Assembly: GCA_032718475.1 (NCBI GenBank)
Contig: JAUCBJ010007020.1
Coordinates: 1 to 55,535 of the forward strand
Reading direction: 5' to 3'
Length of the DNA: 55,535 nucleotides
Origin: Nemertoderma westbladi
Taxonomy: Eukaryota; Xenacoelomorpha; Nemertodermatida; Nemertodermatidae
Below, in pieces: positions 24,739-36,688 of this stretch (position 1 is the first letter of the stretch; every line of letters starts with the position of its first letter). Position numbers and translations under genes: made by a program. Under the pieces are notes generated by a model. That model saw nothing but the letters and a program-made list of their open reading frames with translations, had not been told where the DNA came from and did no database searches.

Positions 24739-25318
24739 GATAATTTGTAGGCTGGACTGTTGTCTGCCTGTTGTTATGTCTGAAGAGATTGCAGTGTGTG
24801 TAGAGTGCATGTCCGATAAAGTACTAGTTAGGAACGTAGGGGCTTCCAGTGCTGTGAGGTAAATCCCCCTGAAAGAATAAGTCGTACTACTCGGTTAGAA
24901 CGCATACTAACTAACCATTTCGGAGTCTGCATATACTGTAGTTTGTTTAGGCTTGATAGTAGACTGCCAGCATTTGGTCTGTATTTTGTTTGTGTAGTCT
25001 GTACGGGTAGCGTAATATTTCTTATTTAGATAATTTGTAGGCTGGATTGTTGCCTGGCTGTTGTTGGGTCTGAAGAGATTGCGGTGTGTGTAGAGTGTAT
25101 GTCCGATAAAGTACTAGTTAGGAACGTAGGGGCTTCCAGTGCTGTGAGGTAAATCCCCCTGAAAGAATAAGTCGTACTACTCGGTTAGAACGCATACTAA
25201 CTAACCATTTCGGAGTCTGCATATACTGTAGTTTGTTTGGGCTTGATAGTAGTCTGCCAGCATTTGGTCTGTATTTTGTTTGAGTAGTCTGTACGCGTAG
25301 CGTAATATTTATTATTCA
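24739..25318 (+). repeat. Two tandem 290-bp repeats in the retrotransposon leader
   Basis: Copy 1 (24739-25028) and copy 2 (25029-25318) each start GATAATTTGTAGGCTGGA and share all landmarks (GAAGAGATTGC, GTCCGATAAAGTACTAGTTA, CAGCATTTGGTCTG) at a constant 290-bp offset with few differences. Non-coding; located between the 5' LTR and gag. Confidence 0.95.
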
Positions 25319-26262
25319 GAGTTTATGCGATTATTCGCAACATTCACAACCCCAAGTTTATTCCTACAGTAATTGTGCTTGTTATACATACCGTTATAGT
25401 TAAATTAACCCCGGTACTACATCAGGGCTGTTTGGCGTAGGTAAAGACTGGAGATTATATGCTTTGGTCACTCCGGCAGATACCGTGGTTCTTTTAGCTG
25501 TACAAGTATTTCTAACTGCTGATTATTTGTTGTATAAGTACTTGTACCTAATTTAGGGTTTAATGTATAGTGCTTTCCGAAGGTAATTAGTGTGTAGGCA
25601 GTATATTTGTGTTGTAAAGTGGTTAATAGGCACGTTGGTTCTGGTAGACCGCGGTAATTAACTTCTAGGTAGGAACACTCCGTGATACATAACGTAGTAC
25701 TTATAGCGATACGGCTATAAGTCGTCAGACGGTGGTATTTTTCCTATCTGGACAACGCAGTATATTTACTACTGCTTTGTTATTTTCAAATACCGTAGAA
25801 TCCTGTCTGTTTGTAATAACCAGATATTCTAACCCTTTGTTAGGCTGGTTTGTAGACTTCTTGTAAAATTACCCTAAAAATTCGTACGTGTAATTTTTGT
25901 GTTTATTTAGAGATTGTAATCTCACCCCGAATTGTACGTAATTTGTAGTATTAAGTAACTTAGGTAAATTAGAATTATTTGTTTTAGTGTCCAACAAGTA
26001 GCACTTCACTGAGAGCGTACAGCTTCTGTGCAGTGACTCTTTCCCAGAAATAATAACATTTATTTCAAATATTGAAAAAACCATTATAGGGGTATATATA
26101 TTATAAATCAACTCAAACCAATTTATAAAATAGTAGGCCTGTCATACAACAATTAGGTCTTAATATCAGTTGGACTACTGCTTAAATAACGGTAATAAGG
26201 TAAAGTAAAGTAACCAAGTAACCCCTAAAATTCAAAAATTCAATTATTCTAAAATAATTGAT

Positions 26263-26760
26263 ATACCGGTATTTACGATAGGCTTATTATATATTTATAA
26301 ATTTGCGCTGAAATTATATACCGGTATTCTGTAATTAATTCTAGGCTGTAATTATACTTATATATACTATAAGTGTAAGCTGTATACCGGTATTCACGAT
26401 AGGCTTATTATATATTTATATATTTGCGCTGAAATTATATACCGGTATTCTGTAATTAATTCTAGTCCATAATTGTACTTATATATACTATAAGTGTAAG
26501 TTGTATACCGGTATTCACGATAGGCTTATTATATATTGCTATATATTTGCGCTGAAATAATATACCGGTATTCTGTGACAAACCTAGTCTGTAATAATTA
26601 TACTTATATATACTATAAGTGTAAGCTGTATACCGGTATTCACGATAGGCCTATTATATATTTATATATATTTGTGCTGAAATTATATACCGGTATTCTG
26701 TGACAAACCTAGTCTGTAATAATACTTATATATATACTATAAGTGTATACCGGTATTCTA
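26263..26760 (+). repeat. Four to five tandem copies of a ~121-bp leader repeat
   Basis: ATACCGGTATT(C/T)ACGATAGG recurs at 26263, 26384, 26505 and 26630, with a truncated copy at 26747. Each unit carries two ACCGGT palindromes and a TATATACTATAAGTGTAAG motif. It lies immediately 5' of gag, in the expected 5' UTR. Confidence 0.95.
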
Positions 26761-26892
26761 ATATATTGTATATATATCATGTTACATAGAGTAATGATAT
26801 CAGTAATTAATTACTAGGCTAACAGTGATACTGAATTACTAGACTTGCTTTAACTGTAATATAGCAGTAGGCATTCAACTGTACAAACAAAC

Positions 26893-28083
26893 ATGTCTGA
26901 CACAAAGCAAAACCTGTCAGACAGTCTCCTAGATACAACCATCTGTGACCCAGACAGGAGTGTGGAACGTGTGAGACCGAAGTTCAACTCACCTCCTACT
27001 GTAAGAAAGATCATCCCTCCAGTAGTAGTATCAGACCCTAGGCTAGTCCAACACCGTAGGTCTATCATAGGCACTCGAGCTCAGGTGAAGCGGGACCAAG
27101 AAGCAGCGGAACAGCAGCAACACTCGAGCCGAGAACTTATTTCTCAGCAGCCCGACAGCTCCAGTAGTGCGGATACTGTAGAGCTGAAACCCGAGCGCGG
27201 AGCAAGGATGGCAGATGCGGTTTATTCGGATCCCCTTCTCATCCTTCCTGCAGCCGTACTCACTAGGGTATTGATTGCGGTGGAGGAACACCAGATTGAT
27301 TGGGCGAGAAGTAAGCGATCGACCAAGGATAGTTATGCGGGATACACAAGGGAAGAACTGAAGTCTATTGTCGAGTCGCAATGGAAGTTCCCCGGACCCG
27401 GACTCCCGTTTGACTTATCGGAAGCTGCCTGGGAAGACATACACAGGATGGGAGTGACAAAAGAAACCAGCGATCCAGCTGTGTGGAAGAGGTCAGCAGC
27501 AGGATACGTACAGGGATTCTTCAGCTCTATGGAGCGATTAGAGGAACAACTGTTTCGACAACCCCAAGGACCTCAAGAGCAGGGAGAGCTGCTTTATCAA
27601 GTTAGAGAAAGAATTCTAAGAATCAGACTAATCTTATCGGCCTTTGAGGAGGCTTCGAAAAGAAGACAAGACACGTCGTTGCAAGTTGCCGTAAAAACTT
27701 GGTTTCAGCGGGTGAGTCTCAAAGTTCAAGGAACTGCCCCATGGAAATCTCAGTTGGCTGAGCGCTCAACCCATGGAGAATCAACAGACGCTACCTTTTC
27801 CCAAGTGGAAAGTGAAGTGACAGCAGAAAAACCGCATAAGAGGGATGCTATTGACATCTATCTGTCAGACTATCAACAATTTGTAGGTGATGAAGAGTTG
27901 AGGAGACGGCTGTCTGGACTTCGCCCTAATAGTGAAGGAGCCAAGCTTGTGTTGGACGCAATCGATGCGGATATGATAGCTGCGAACCAAGCTAAATTTG
28001 ATGAACGCCTCCGCATCGCTAGAGTCCAAGAAGAACAAGTAAAGAAAAAACGTATAGAAGACAGCAGCAGCGGCAGAAGTTGA
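26893..28083 (+). pseudogene. gag: gag, N-terminal part (BEL/Pao), frame broken near its end
   Basis: 396-codon frame starting at an ATG soon after the leader repeats. The first 100 residues are polar and disordered; the remainder is helical and charged with Trp/Phe-containing segments, as expected for a capsid-type structural protein, but I recognise no named domain. The frame ends at TGA 28081-28083 just after entering a CAG/GCGGCA microsatellite. The continuation, an Ala/Glu/Lys/Arg coiled-coil-like stretch, is in frame 2 from 28058, so a length change in the microsatellite has split gag. Whether the source copy was intact cannot be told from this window. Confidence 0.8.
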
Positions 28084-29899
28084 AAGAAAAGCGGCAGCGG
28101 CAGCGGCAGCGGCAGCGGCAGCGGCAGCGGCAGAGGCAGAAGCGGAAAGAAAGGCGGTAGAAGTGGAAAGAAAGGCGGTAGAAGTGGAAAGAAAAGCGGC
28201 AGTGGCAGCGGCAGAAGCGGAAAGAAAAGCAGCAGAGGCAGTGGCAGAAGCAGAACGGAGAGCGTCTGAAGAGACCACCCAACTAGAGTTGGAAAATATT
28301 CAAGAGAATCAAGACTGCATAAATAAACAGTTAACAGCTAGTCAAATGCAGATGATGAGTCGATCTACTCCCAAAAGACAGGGATATACATCATCTGATG
28401 AAGGCGATACCACCGATCCTGAAGGCGGAGGAAATAGATCTTGTTTAAGCAGACGTAGAAGAATGTCCCACCGTCAGAAATTGCCTGATTTGCCCCCAGC
28501 TGTTAGAAGGCAACTAACTAACACAGACTTAGGTAGTACAGAACCTACAGACCAAATAATTAAAATAGAAAGACTCCCTACTATAGTAGATGAGCCTGAA
28601 ATAATTAGGCCTGTTCCCGAAGCCACCCCTTCGGTGATAGAGACACCTGTACTTCCAGAACCTACCTCTAAATTCCCTTTGCACAGTACTAAACTACCTG
28701 TGCCCAGTAGGACTGTTCACGAGTCCGAACCCGTCCTGGACGCCGAGCGAGATATCAAGAATTTATTGCCCGTCGTCTCTCGCTCGCCCGCTACTACGTT
28801 GGCGACTCCCGCTTCGGCGGTCGAGTGGGTAGCAGAGGGACGACGGGAGATGGGTCTCCTGCTCGGGCAGTTGAGGGAACACCGCAAGTGCTCCTCTCAG
28901 CAGGTCCGGGAGATGGAAGGAACTGTTCAGCAGTTCAAGGGCACAGTAAGGGAAAGTAGGTTAGAGTTGCAAGAGGTGCAGCAGAGTATCGCATTAGAAC
29001 GCGACAAATTAGTAAATACCCAAAGGGGTATACCATCAACCCCGGTAACAATGTGTCAACCTGTTAGGTCTGAAGTATTTCATGCGCAAGGTGTGGAGCC
29101 TACACGCATCTATACTGCTAGTGAAGTAGAAACTCCTGTAGTAAACCCTATTAAGGGTAATTATAAACCTGTTGACAATGATATTCCATATAGACAGGAT
29201 AATAATCCGAGAAATTTATATACCGATAACTCGATATTAAATAACACGATGGCCCAAGAAAGTTTTACACGTCAAATGGCTAGAACCGAAGCACGTCAAG
29301 CGGTAAAGGTGGGAGAGATCGTCAAGTTTAATGGAGATGAGATGAAATGGTTACCTTTTAATGAATATTACAAAGATAACATACAGAACTCTGTGCTATC
29401 TAATGGAGAGAAACTTAGATTCCTCATCGAGTGCTTGGAAGGATCTCCCAAGTTAATGGCGTTAAAGTTTATTGGACATCCAGATGGATTAAGACAAGTT
29501 TGGGATACACTAAACATCAGGTATGGTAATAGGAATAACATAGCTAGGTATTTGTATGCAAAATTGGTAGCCCCCCGAAAGTTCATTAGCAGCGGGATTA
29601 TAGAGTTTTCCGATGAAATTCAGGAGATCTGTAGACAATTAGATTGGCTAGGTAAGTCTCATGAATATCAGAGTTCTATGGTTATTGGAGCCGTGGCCTC
29701 TACTTTACCGAAGGGTGGAGTAGGTACACGCTGGGATAAGAAAGTGTTATATATGATGGAACAACAACGACGAGACCCTACCATGGCTGATCTCATGTCA
29801 TTCTTAGATGGAGAAGTGAAATTACAGCTCCTAAAGCAGTCCAGAGAGAAGACACCGGAAAACAAGGTAAGTGAGAAACCCGTTTCTAGAGAAAGGTAA
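28058..29899 (+). pseudogene. gag: gag, C-terminal part with DUF1759-like region
   Basis: Frame 2 opens after a TAG at 28055 and runs to TAA 29897-29899. It begins with an Ala/Glu/Lys/Arg repeat (28058-28270, probable coiled coil, encoded by GCGGCA and GAAAGAAAGGCG microsatellite units). A Pro/Thr-rich linker follows, then at about 29305-29760 a DUF1759-like region, the conserved gag portion of Pao elements: recognisable are a KFNGDEMKWLPF-type start, EKLRFLIECLEGSP, and a VWDTLNIRYGN segment. The first ATG in this frame is at 28163, but translation from there is unlikely because it lies inside the coiled coil. The frame is followed by a switch to frame 1 for pol. Confidence 0.8.
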
Positions 29900-31710
29900 C
29901 ACCAGTGTGTTATACCGACGACGGCGAAAGCCAGGCTTCTCAAGAAGAGGACAGCGGGAAAGACACTGAAAGATCTTATTATGTCAACAAAACGCCTAAA
30001 GACGCAAGTAAATTCAAGTCTCGAACCAATGACAGGAGAGAACAGGTAAGAAAAACTCCTCCTACGTCTCCTAAGAGAATTCAGGTAAGAAAGCCCGAAG
30101 AAAGAACGAGTGTGCACAACGTTACTCAAAATAAGGTAAGTAACATCAAACCGAAATGTGCGCTGTGTGACGGGCCTCACCGTTTGAATGTGTGTGATGA
30201 ATTCCTAAAGAAATCATTAAAGGATAGACGGGAAGTCATGTGGGATAAGCGGTTGTGTTATAATTGCCTCAGACAAGGACACCAACGGCGAACCTGTTAC
30301 TCCGACGCAAGGTGTGCGAAGTGCGGCGCAAAACATCATATTTTGTTGCACACTGAATTCGAACGAAACAGCCCGAGTCAGGTAAGTGAGTCCGAACTAC
30401 ATGTCCAATTCAGTGATGTGAGCGACACTAACCAAAGTTCTGAGATGGAAGGATTCTATACGGACGAATTCTCCGACGAAGACGAATCCTGTTATATGAT
30501 AAATACCGCATTGTATCGAGCACTTACGTATGAAAAGGACACCGACAGCGAGCTCCCCCTAACTACTTCTGACCGACAACCATCTTGGAAAGCACCAACT
30601 TCCAATGTAGGAATCCGAGAATTTCCCGTAGTGCAGTTGAGGGTCCACAGACCTAAAAGGAGTTATATAGTGAACGCCCTCCTTGACTCCGGTAGCACAG
30701 GAACATTCATCGACAAAGAACTAGCCGAAGACATCTTTGCTGGACAACCCAAGTTCCGAACTAAGTTAAACATGTCAGGAATTATGCAGGTTTGGAAATC
30801 TACAGTAATAGCGGATTATTATGTAGGTGCGTTGTCCACCCCCCAGGATGAACTAGGAGAACACAGCATAAGGTCAGCAAAAATGGTGGCGATAAAGAAC
30901 TTCGCTACCAGCCAAGTAGAACCTTATAACTGGGATGAGGACGATTTCACCCAGCAGCTTAATATACCTAGATTCAACACAGATTACCCTGGAGTGCAAA
31001 TACTCATCGGCCAAAATGCTCATGAGGCGCTTGAGACATTGGAGAAACGGCCTGCTCAACCGCAACCACTACAAGCCTACGCGGGAAGAACTAGAGTAGG
31101 TTGGTACTTTACTGGCCCTTCCCGTAGAACTCTCATGGAAAGGTTACCAAAAGAACGGGTATACCAAGTAAGTGAATGGGAAGCGGAGAGCAGTGAGGTA
31201 GACGACCCAACTGAGGGAACACCATACTCCTCAGATAATGACGATATCCACCAACTCTTCGACGAGGAGAATACCATCGATCTCCTTACGGAAAACGAGA
31301 CTTGGCAAAACCAAGTGAACCTATGTCAACTCATTCATCCATCAGGACAAGTCGACTATAACGACGAACTGAATGATGTAATAGAGCGCTATAACGCGAA
31401 GACTCGGGATGAACACGCCGTACGATTCTTTACTCAAGAGGCTGTAGAGCCCAATTCCTACGATAAGGCCCTATCGGTAGAAGAAGAAAGAGCCAAGCAG
31501 ATCCAGGAGACAACTACACGTTTTCTTAAAGATCAAGGTAGATATGAAATCGGTCTACCATTCCGAAAGCGAGAACCAAAATTCATAAACAACCGACCCT
31601 TGGCAGAGAAAAGAATTGCTCAACTACATCGACGCCTTACGGCAAATGCTTCAGCTAAAGAAATGTATCAGACTCAGTTGAAGAAATTTATTAACAAGGG
31701 ATATGCGTAG
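29890..31710 (+). pseudogene. pol: Zinc knuckles, Pao protease and RT start
   Basis: Frame 1 opens after a TAG at 29887 and overlaps the gag end by a few codons; there is no ATG at the start, so expression would need recoding or an intact relative. Three zinc-knuckle-like motifs lie at 30157-30352 (CX2CX3HX4C, CX2CX4HX4C, and CX2C with paired His). The Pao-type aspartic protease follows at about 30613-31130 with catalytic DSGS at 30685-30696. The end of this stretch is the linker and start of reverse transcriptase, stopped by TAG at 31708-31710; the same frame continues directly after it. Confidence 0.85.
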
Positions 31711-34700
31711 CGAGTACCGGAAGAAACACCCATAACTGAGAGAACGTACTATTTAACACATCATTACGTTCCCAAACCCGGTAAACCCCATGAAGTACGG
31801 GTAGTATTTGACGGCTCCGCCCTCTACATGGGCCAATCCCTTAATTCCGAGTTGTTACCAGGACCCAACTTACTCCAATCCTTGTTGGGAATACTCTTAA
31901 GATTACGACAATATTCAATCGCTTTCGCCTCCGATATAGAAGGCATGTTCTTACAAGTCAAGGCGCTGGATAGGGATCGAGACAGCTTACGATTTCTGTG
32001 GTGGCCGGAAGGAGACCTCAACCAGAAACCGGTGGAGTATTGGATGACCATCCAGGCTTTTGGGATCATCTCAAGCCCTTCAAACGCCTGTTCAGTGGTG
32101 CGCACCACTGCTGATGACAACCGGGACGCCTTCTCTAAAGAGGTGATCGACAACATCAAACGGGATATATACATGGACGACAATTTAAAGTCCCTTCCAT
32201 CGGTGGAAGAAGCCATTGATGTCGCCAAAGGAACGGTAGAGTGCTTAAAAAGAGGTGGATTTCGATTAACTAAATTCACCAGCAACTCCCGTGAGTTTCT
32301 GGAATCGATCCCGGTAGAAGATCGAGGAGCGAAAGATCTAGACCTAATCAAAGACGATCTTCCAGAAACCAAAACACTTGGTTTGAAATGGGACACAGAG
32401 AGAGATATCCTGTTTTTCCAGCTCAAACAGCGAGATAACCCAGTTCGGACTAAACGGATTTGTTTAAGTATCCTGAGCACTTATTTCGATCCATTGGGAT
32501 TTATTAGCCCAGTTATATTGATTGCTCGGAGTTTAGTACAACAAATGTGGCTTGAAAACCACTCATGGGACGATCCACTTAAGGGAGAACTATTAAAGAA
32601 GTGGATGAAATGGGAAGATTCTCTACCAGCCATCGAGAACTTTATAATTTCCCGTTCATATTTTGGTCATGTTCTCCCTACGTATTCCTATCAACTCCAT
32701 GTGTTTGGAGACGCCAGCGATATGGGAATAGGTATAGTAGCCTACCTGAGAGTTGAAACTCCGGATGGAATCAAGGTTGCCTTGGTTACCTCTAAGGCCT
32801 TGATAAACAACAAGTTGAAAGTTCCTCGAGCGGAGTTAAAAGCGGCTCTATACGCTACAGCCATCGGCCGGAATGTAACAGAACAGATCGACTATCCACT
32901 GGAGAAAACTGTCTATTGGACCGATGCTTTACTCGTGTTGGAGTATATAACCAATGAAGTCTGTCAGTTCAGCGTCTTCGTTACTAACAGAGTAGCCATT
33001 ATACTTAGTCGCACGAAGATGGATCAATGGAGACATTGCCCCGGAACGATTAATCCAGCAGACATCGCCTCCAGGGGAGCAACTCCACAAGAACTGATAG
33101 ATACTCCAGACTGGTTAGGTGGACCCGACTTCCTAAGCAAAGAAGAGGATGAATGGCCTCCTCATCTTACTACGGCGGAGATTAGACAGGCCAAGGGAGC
33201 GGAGAAAGTCAAACCTAAAACTCGGGCGAGTAAATCGAAGTTATTTAAACCCGTGGTAGATCTGTCTGTACTACACACTTCCGGAGATGACGCTTTGGAT
33301 CCGAAACCCACAGCCACAAATAAGTCTGTTGTGGAAATCAGAGAGAGGGATTGGAAATCTGGAATACCAGACGTCTCGCAAGGACTCTCACCTCTCCTGC
33401 AGAGAGCGATATATCACTACAGTTCCTGGAATCGGCTCTGTAAGGGCGTTACATATTTAAAGCGATGTTTTCATCATCACTACTCCAGGACGAAGACCAA
33501 TAGTGATACCGCTCCACTGACATCTGTGCAGGTCCATGTTGTTAAAGATCTTCCCAAATATAAGATATCCGACAGGTTTCTGAAGGAGAAGATCAGTTAT
33601 CAGGAGCATGAAGAAACCAATAAGCAGATGCTGAGACTCCTGCAATGCTATGAGGATTCCGATAAGTATTTCCTGTTGTTGAGAAATCCACAGATGCGCT
33701 TAAGGGATCGTTTCTCTAGCACAATGATAGATGGGTTAATACGTGTTGGAGGAAGATTAACTAATGCTCCATTATCCTTTGACACTAAGTTTCCCATACT
33801 CATTAGAAATCTTGAAATACAAATCAAGATGATTGTAGATGTTCACAGCAAACTTTATCATGCTGGTAGAGAACGAGTTCTTAGCGAAATTCGAACTCGC
33901 TATTATTTTTATAAACCCCGTAGAGCTCTGAACCAAGTTCTTAGGAACTGCATACCCTGTAGGAAAGCATTCAGTAGGCCTTTAACACAGCGAGAGGCAG
34001 AATTACCTAGGGAACGAGTAAGCTTCTATGAACCACCCTTTACTAATACCGGTGTAGATTTATTTGGCCCTATTGAAGTATATCGTGCTAGGACTATAGT
34101 CAAGAGATGGTGTGTCATCTTTGTTTGTATGACTTGTAGAGCTATCCATCTCGATATGGTGAACGATTTATCTACCAACAGCTTCCTATTGAGCTTACGC
34201 CGACAGATCGCTCGCTTTGGAACTAGTAACACGATGAGATCTGATAAGGGAACGAACTTCATTGGTGCCAACAATGAAATCAAGGCTTACGTCAAAGATT
34301 GGAACCAAAGACAGGTGGACGATCAGCTAAGGGTAACAGCGTCTAGCTGGACCTTCAACGCCGCCGACGCCCCTTGGTGGGGAGGAAGTTGGGAGAGATT
34401 AATCAGGAGCGTGAAGACCGCATTTCACTTTATAGTGCCGTGCCGCGCGTATCTCACCGACGAACTTTTGCGGACGTTAATGGAGGAAATCGCCGCCTAT
34501 CTCAACGAGAGACCGCTTATGCCAGTCTCATCGAGTCCCGATTCCCTGGAAGCGCTAACACCCGCGCACTTCCTACTGAAGAAACCTGTAGCCATGCTCC
34601 CACGATCGGAAATCACAGACGGAGACGAATACTGCCGGCAAACTTGGCAACTTATGCAGTTGTTATCCCGTCGTTTCGCTGACCATTTCGAAAAACATTA

Positions 34701-35055
34701 TCTGCCCACGCTACAACTTCGAACTAAGTGGTTTGCGCAGCAAGAAAACGTCAGCGCTGGAGACATGGTCCTTATTGTGGATTCAGATCTTCCACGTAAG
34801 CGGTGGCAGACAGGTCGTATCATCGAGACTCACATCTCGGACGATGGTTTGGTGCGATCGGTAGAACTCGTTGTCATGCGACGTAACTTTAAGAAACCGG
34901 GAATTGTCTTCGAGACACAGCAGCTCAATCGCCCAGTTGGCCGTTTATGTTTACTGGAAAGAGACCGAGAACTCTCCGGAAACTATGGAAGGCGAGATAC
35001 TCTTCCCACGACCACCTCCCTGATCCAACAAACATCTAGGGACTCCCCAACGTAA
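31711..35055 (+). pseudogene. pol: Reverse transcriptase, RNase H, integrase, DUF5641
   Basis: Same frame as the preceding segment after the TAG at 31708; the first ATG is at 31828, but the RT similarity begins before it (KPGKPHEVRVVFDGSA region). RT: the first catalytic Asp is in ASDIEGMF, and YMDD is at 32170-32181. RNase H: FGDASDMG near 32708, PRAELKAAL near 32824, YWTDA near 32916. Integrase: HHCC zinc-binding region about 33840-33965, DDE core with Asp at 34057 (GVDLFGP), Asp at 34243 (RSDKGTNF) and Glu at 34393 (SWERL). A DUF5641-like C-terminus occupies 34680-34890. All catalytic residues seen are intact. The segment ends at TAA 35053-35055. Confidence 0.93.
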
Positions 35056-36688
35056 CAGCGTCTGGAGTGGGTGTGTGACTATATTATTTCATATATTCTT
35101 ATTATTTTATATTTATGTATGTATTATTATGTAATTTTATTATAATCGTTTTCTTTAATTTTATTTAGTAGAATGTTATTTTAGCGATTATTTAGTAGAT
35201 TACTGCAATATATTAGTGTTTATTACTTAATTACTTATGTATTATATATTTAGAGCGACGGCGAGAAATAATTCTTTTTCTCTTTCCTTACTGTCCGTAT
35301 TACATTACAAATACGTAACTACAGTAAGATGAAATATCTGTACTTATTAAAGTACAATAAAGCTCCTACTATATTCAAGTATTATTGGTAAAGTAGAGTA
35401 TTATGAATGCAAAATTCAGATCCTCGTGTCTCGGCTAAACCAAGCTCTGGGTAGACCTTGGAAATGACTTGCCTCTTCTCACTGACATTGCTTCTTGAGA
35501 TATTGCTCTCATACCGTATATTAAATAATACATATAGTAGCGTGATGTCCCTTTAACAGTAGCGTACAACGCAAATAAATCTGTTAAACCCTTTGACCAT
35601 CTGTAATTCTAGTCGATTAAGATATCGCGGCACCCACCGATATACTTGAAAGACAAAATTCTAGAATCAGTGGTTAACGTCCCCAGACAAGTTCTGGAAT
35701 AAACTGGTGCCCATCCTAAATATTAACTATTAATATTTATAAAATCTGTCAAATTTTAGATCCTTTAAAATTCTAGTCTATTAAGATATCGTAGCACTTA
35801 CCGATATTCTTAAAAAGACCAAATTCCTAGAATCAAGGATCCTAGTCCCCAGACATGTTCTGGAATAAAATTGTGTCTATTTAATATTAAATAATAAAAT
35901 TTACGGGAATAAATTTAAATTCATCTTTTAATGAATTTGATAAATTGTCATTTTTATACAATTTATAACATTCCCAAAATTCCATAAATTAATAGATCAT
36001 GGGAGCGGAGATTCACCCTATTAAGTATATTAGTGTGCGAGAATCTCCAATATATAGTCAATAGCGGATAAAATTCATAAAATCATGTATAAAGAGGAAT
36101 ATTGACAATTAAAGAATTACTATTAAATAGCATCCCAGATCTGTATGCATGAGAATTACCCTAATTCTACTGCTAGCTTTCCATAATGTCACCATGGCAA
36201 CAACCACGCTAGAATTAGAAGTGAGTTAAAAGAACAAAAAAGGCTTGCCCCATTGAATAGCATAAGGAATAAATAGCACACTGCTAGTATCCAAGGATAC
36301 CTAATAATAACGTGGCATTCTGGAAGGCACTTGACTAACGGACAAATGGCCCGAATGTGTGTGGTTTGTGACAGTTGTGTGGAATTTGTGCGTTTATAGG
36401 TGAATGTTACTACTAAAGTGTGTTTACAGTAGCGAGTCGCAATTGTGAAAGTAGCCCTAACTCTCCAGTAAGAACCTGAAGTAAATCTAAGCCTTTGGGA
36501 CGGACGGTGGAGTGACTCGCGCTGGTTGTTGTGGTCGTTGTGCAGCTACTACGTTGGCGACAGGCACATCGGCGAAAATACACCAGCGCTGAGGATCTTG
36601 CGCTGTCCGGGGGCCGAGAGGGGTAGGCAGCGATGCCCGCTAGCCTAATTATAACTAATTATAATATTGATAAACTCATATAGCAGCT
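35056..36688 (+). other. Non-coding stretch of the retrotransposon between pol and the 3' ORF
   Basis: AT-rich, no frame recognised. A roughly 105-bp segment is duplicated at about 35608-35712 and 35770-35877 (shared AATTCTAGTC, ATTAAGATATCG, CCGATAT and CCCCAGACA landmarks). The last 250 bases are GC-rich and contain CTACTACGTTGGCGAC (36546-36561), identical to 16 bases of the gag region at 28791-28806. Confidence 0.6.

Noticed and set aside
29866-29904. A spliced mini-intron (GTAAGT...CAG) joining gag and pol
   Set aside because: The interval is only about 40 bases, too short for a normal animal intron, and GGTAAG recurs many times in this ORF as ordinary codons.
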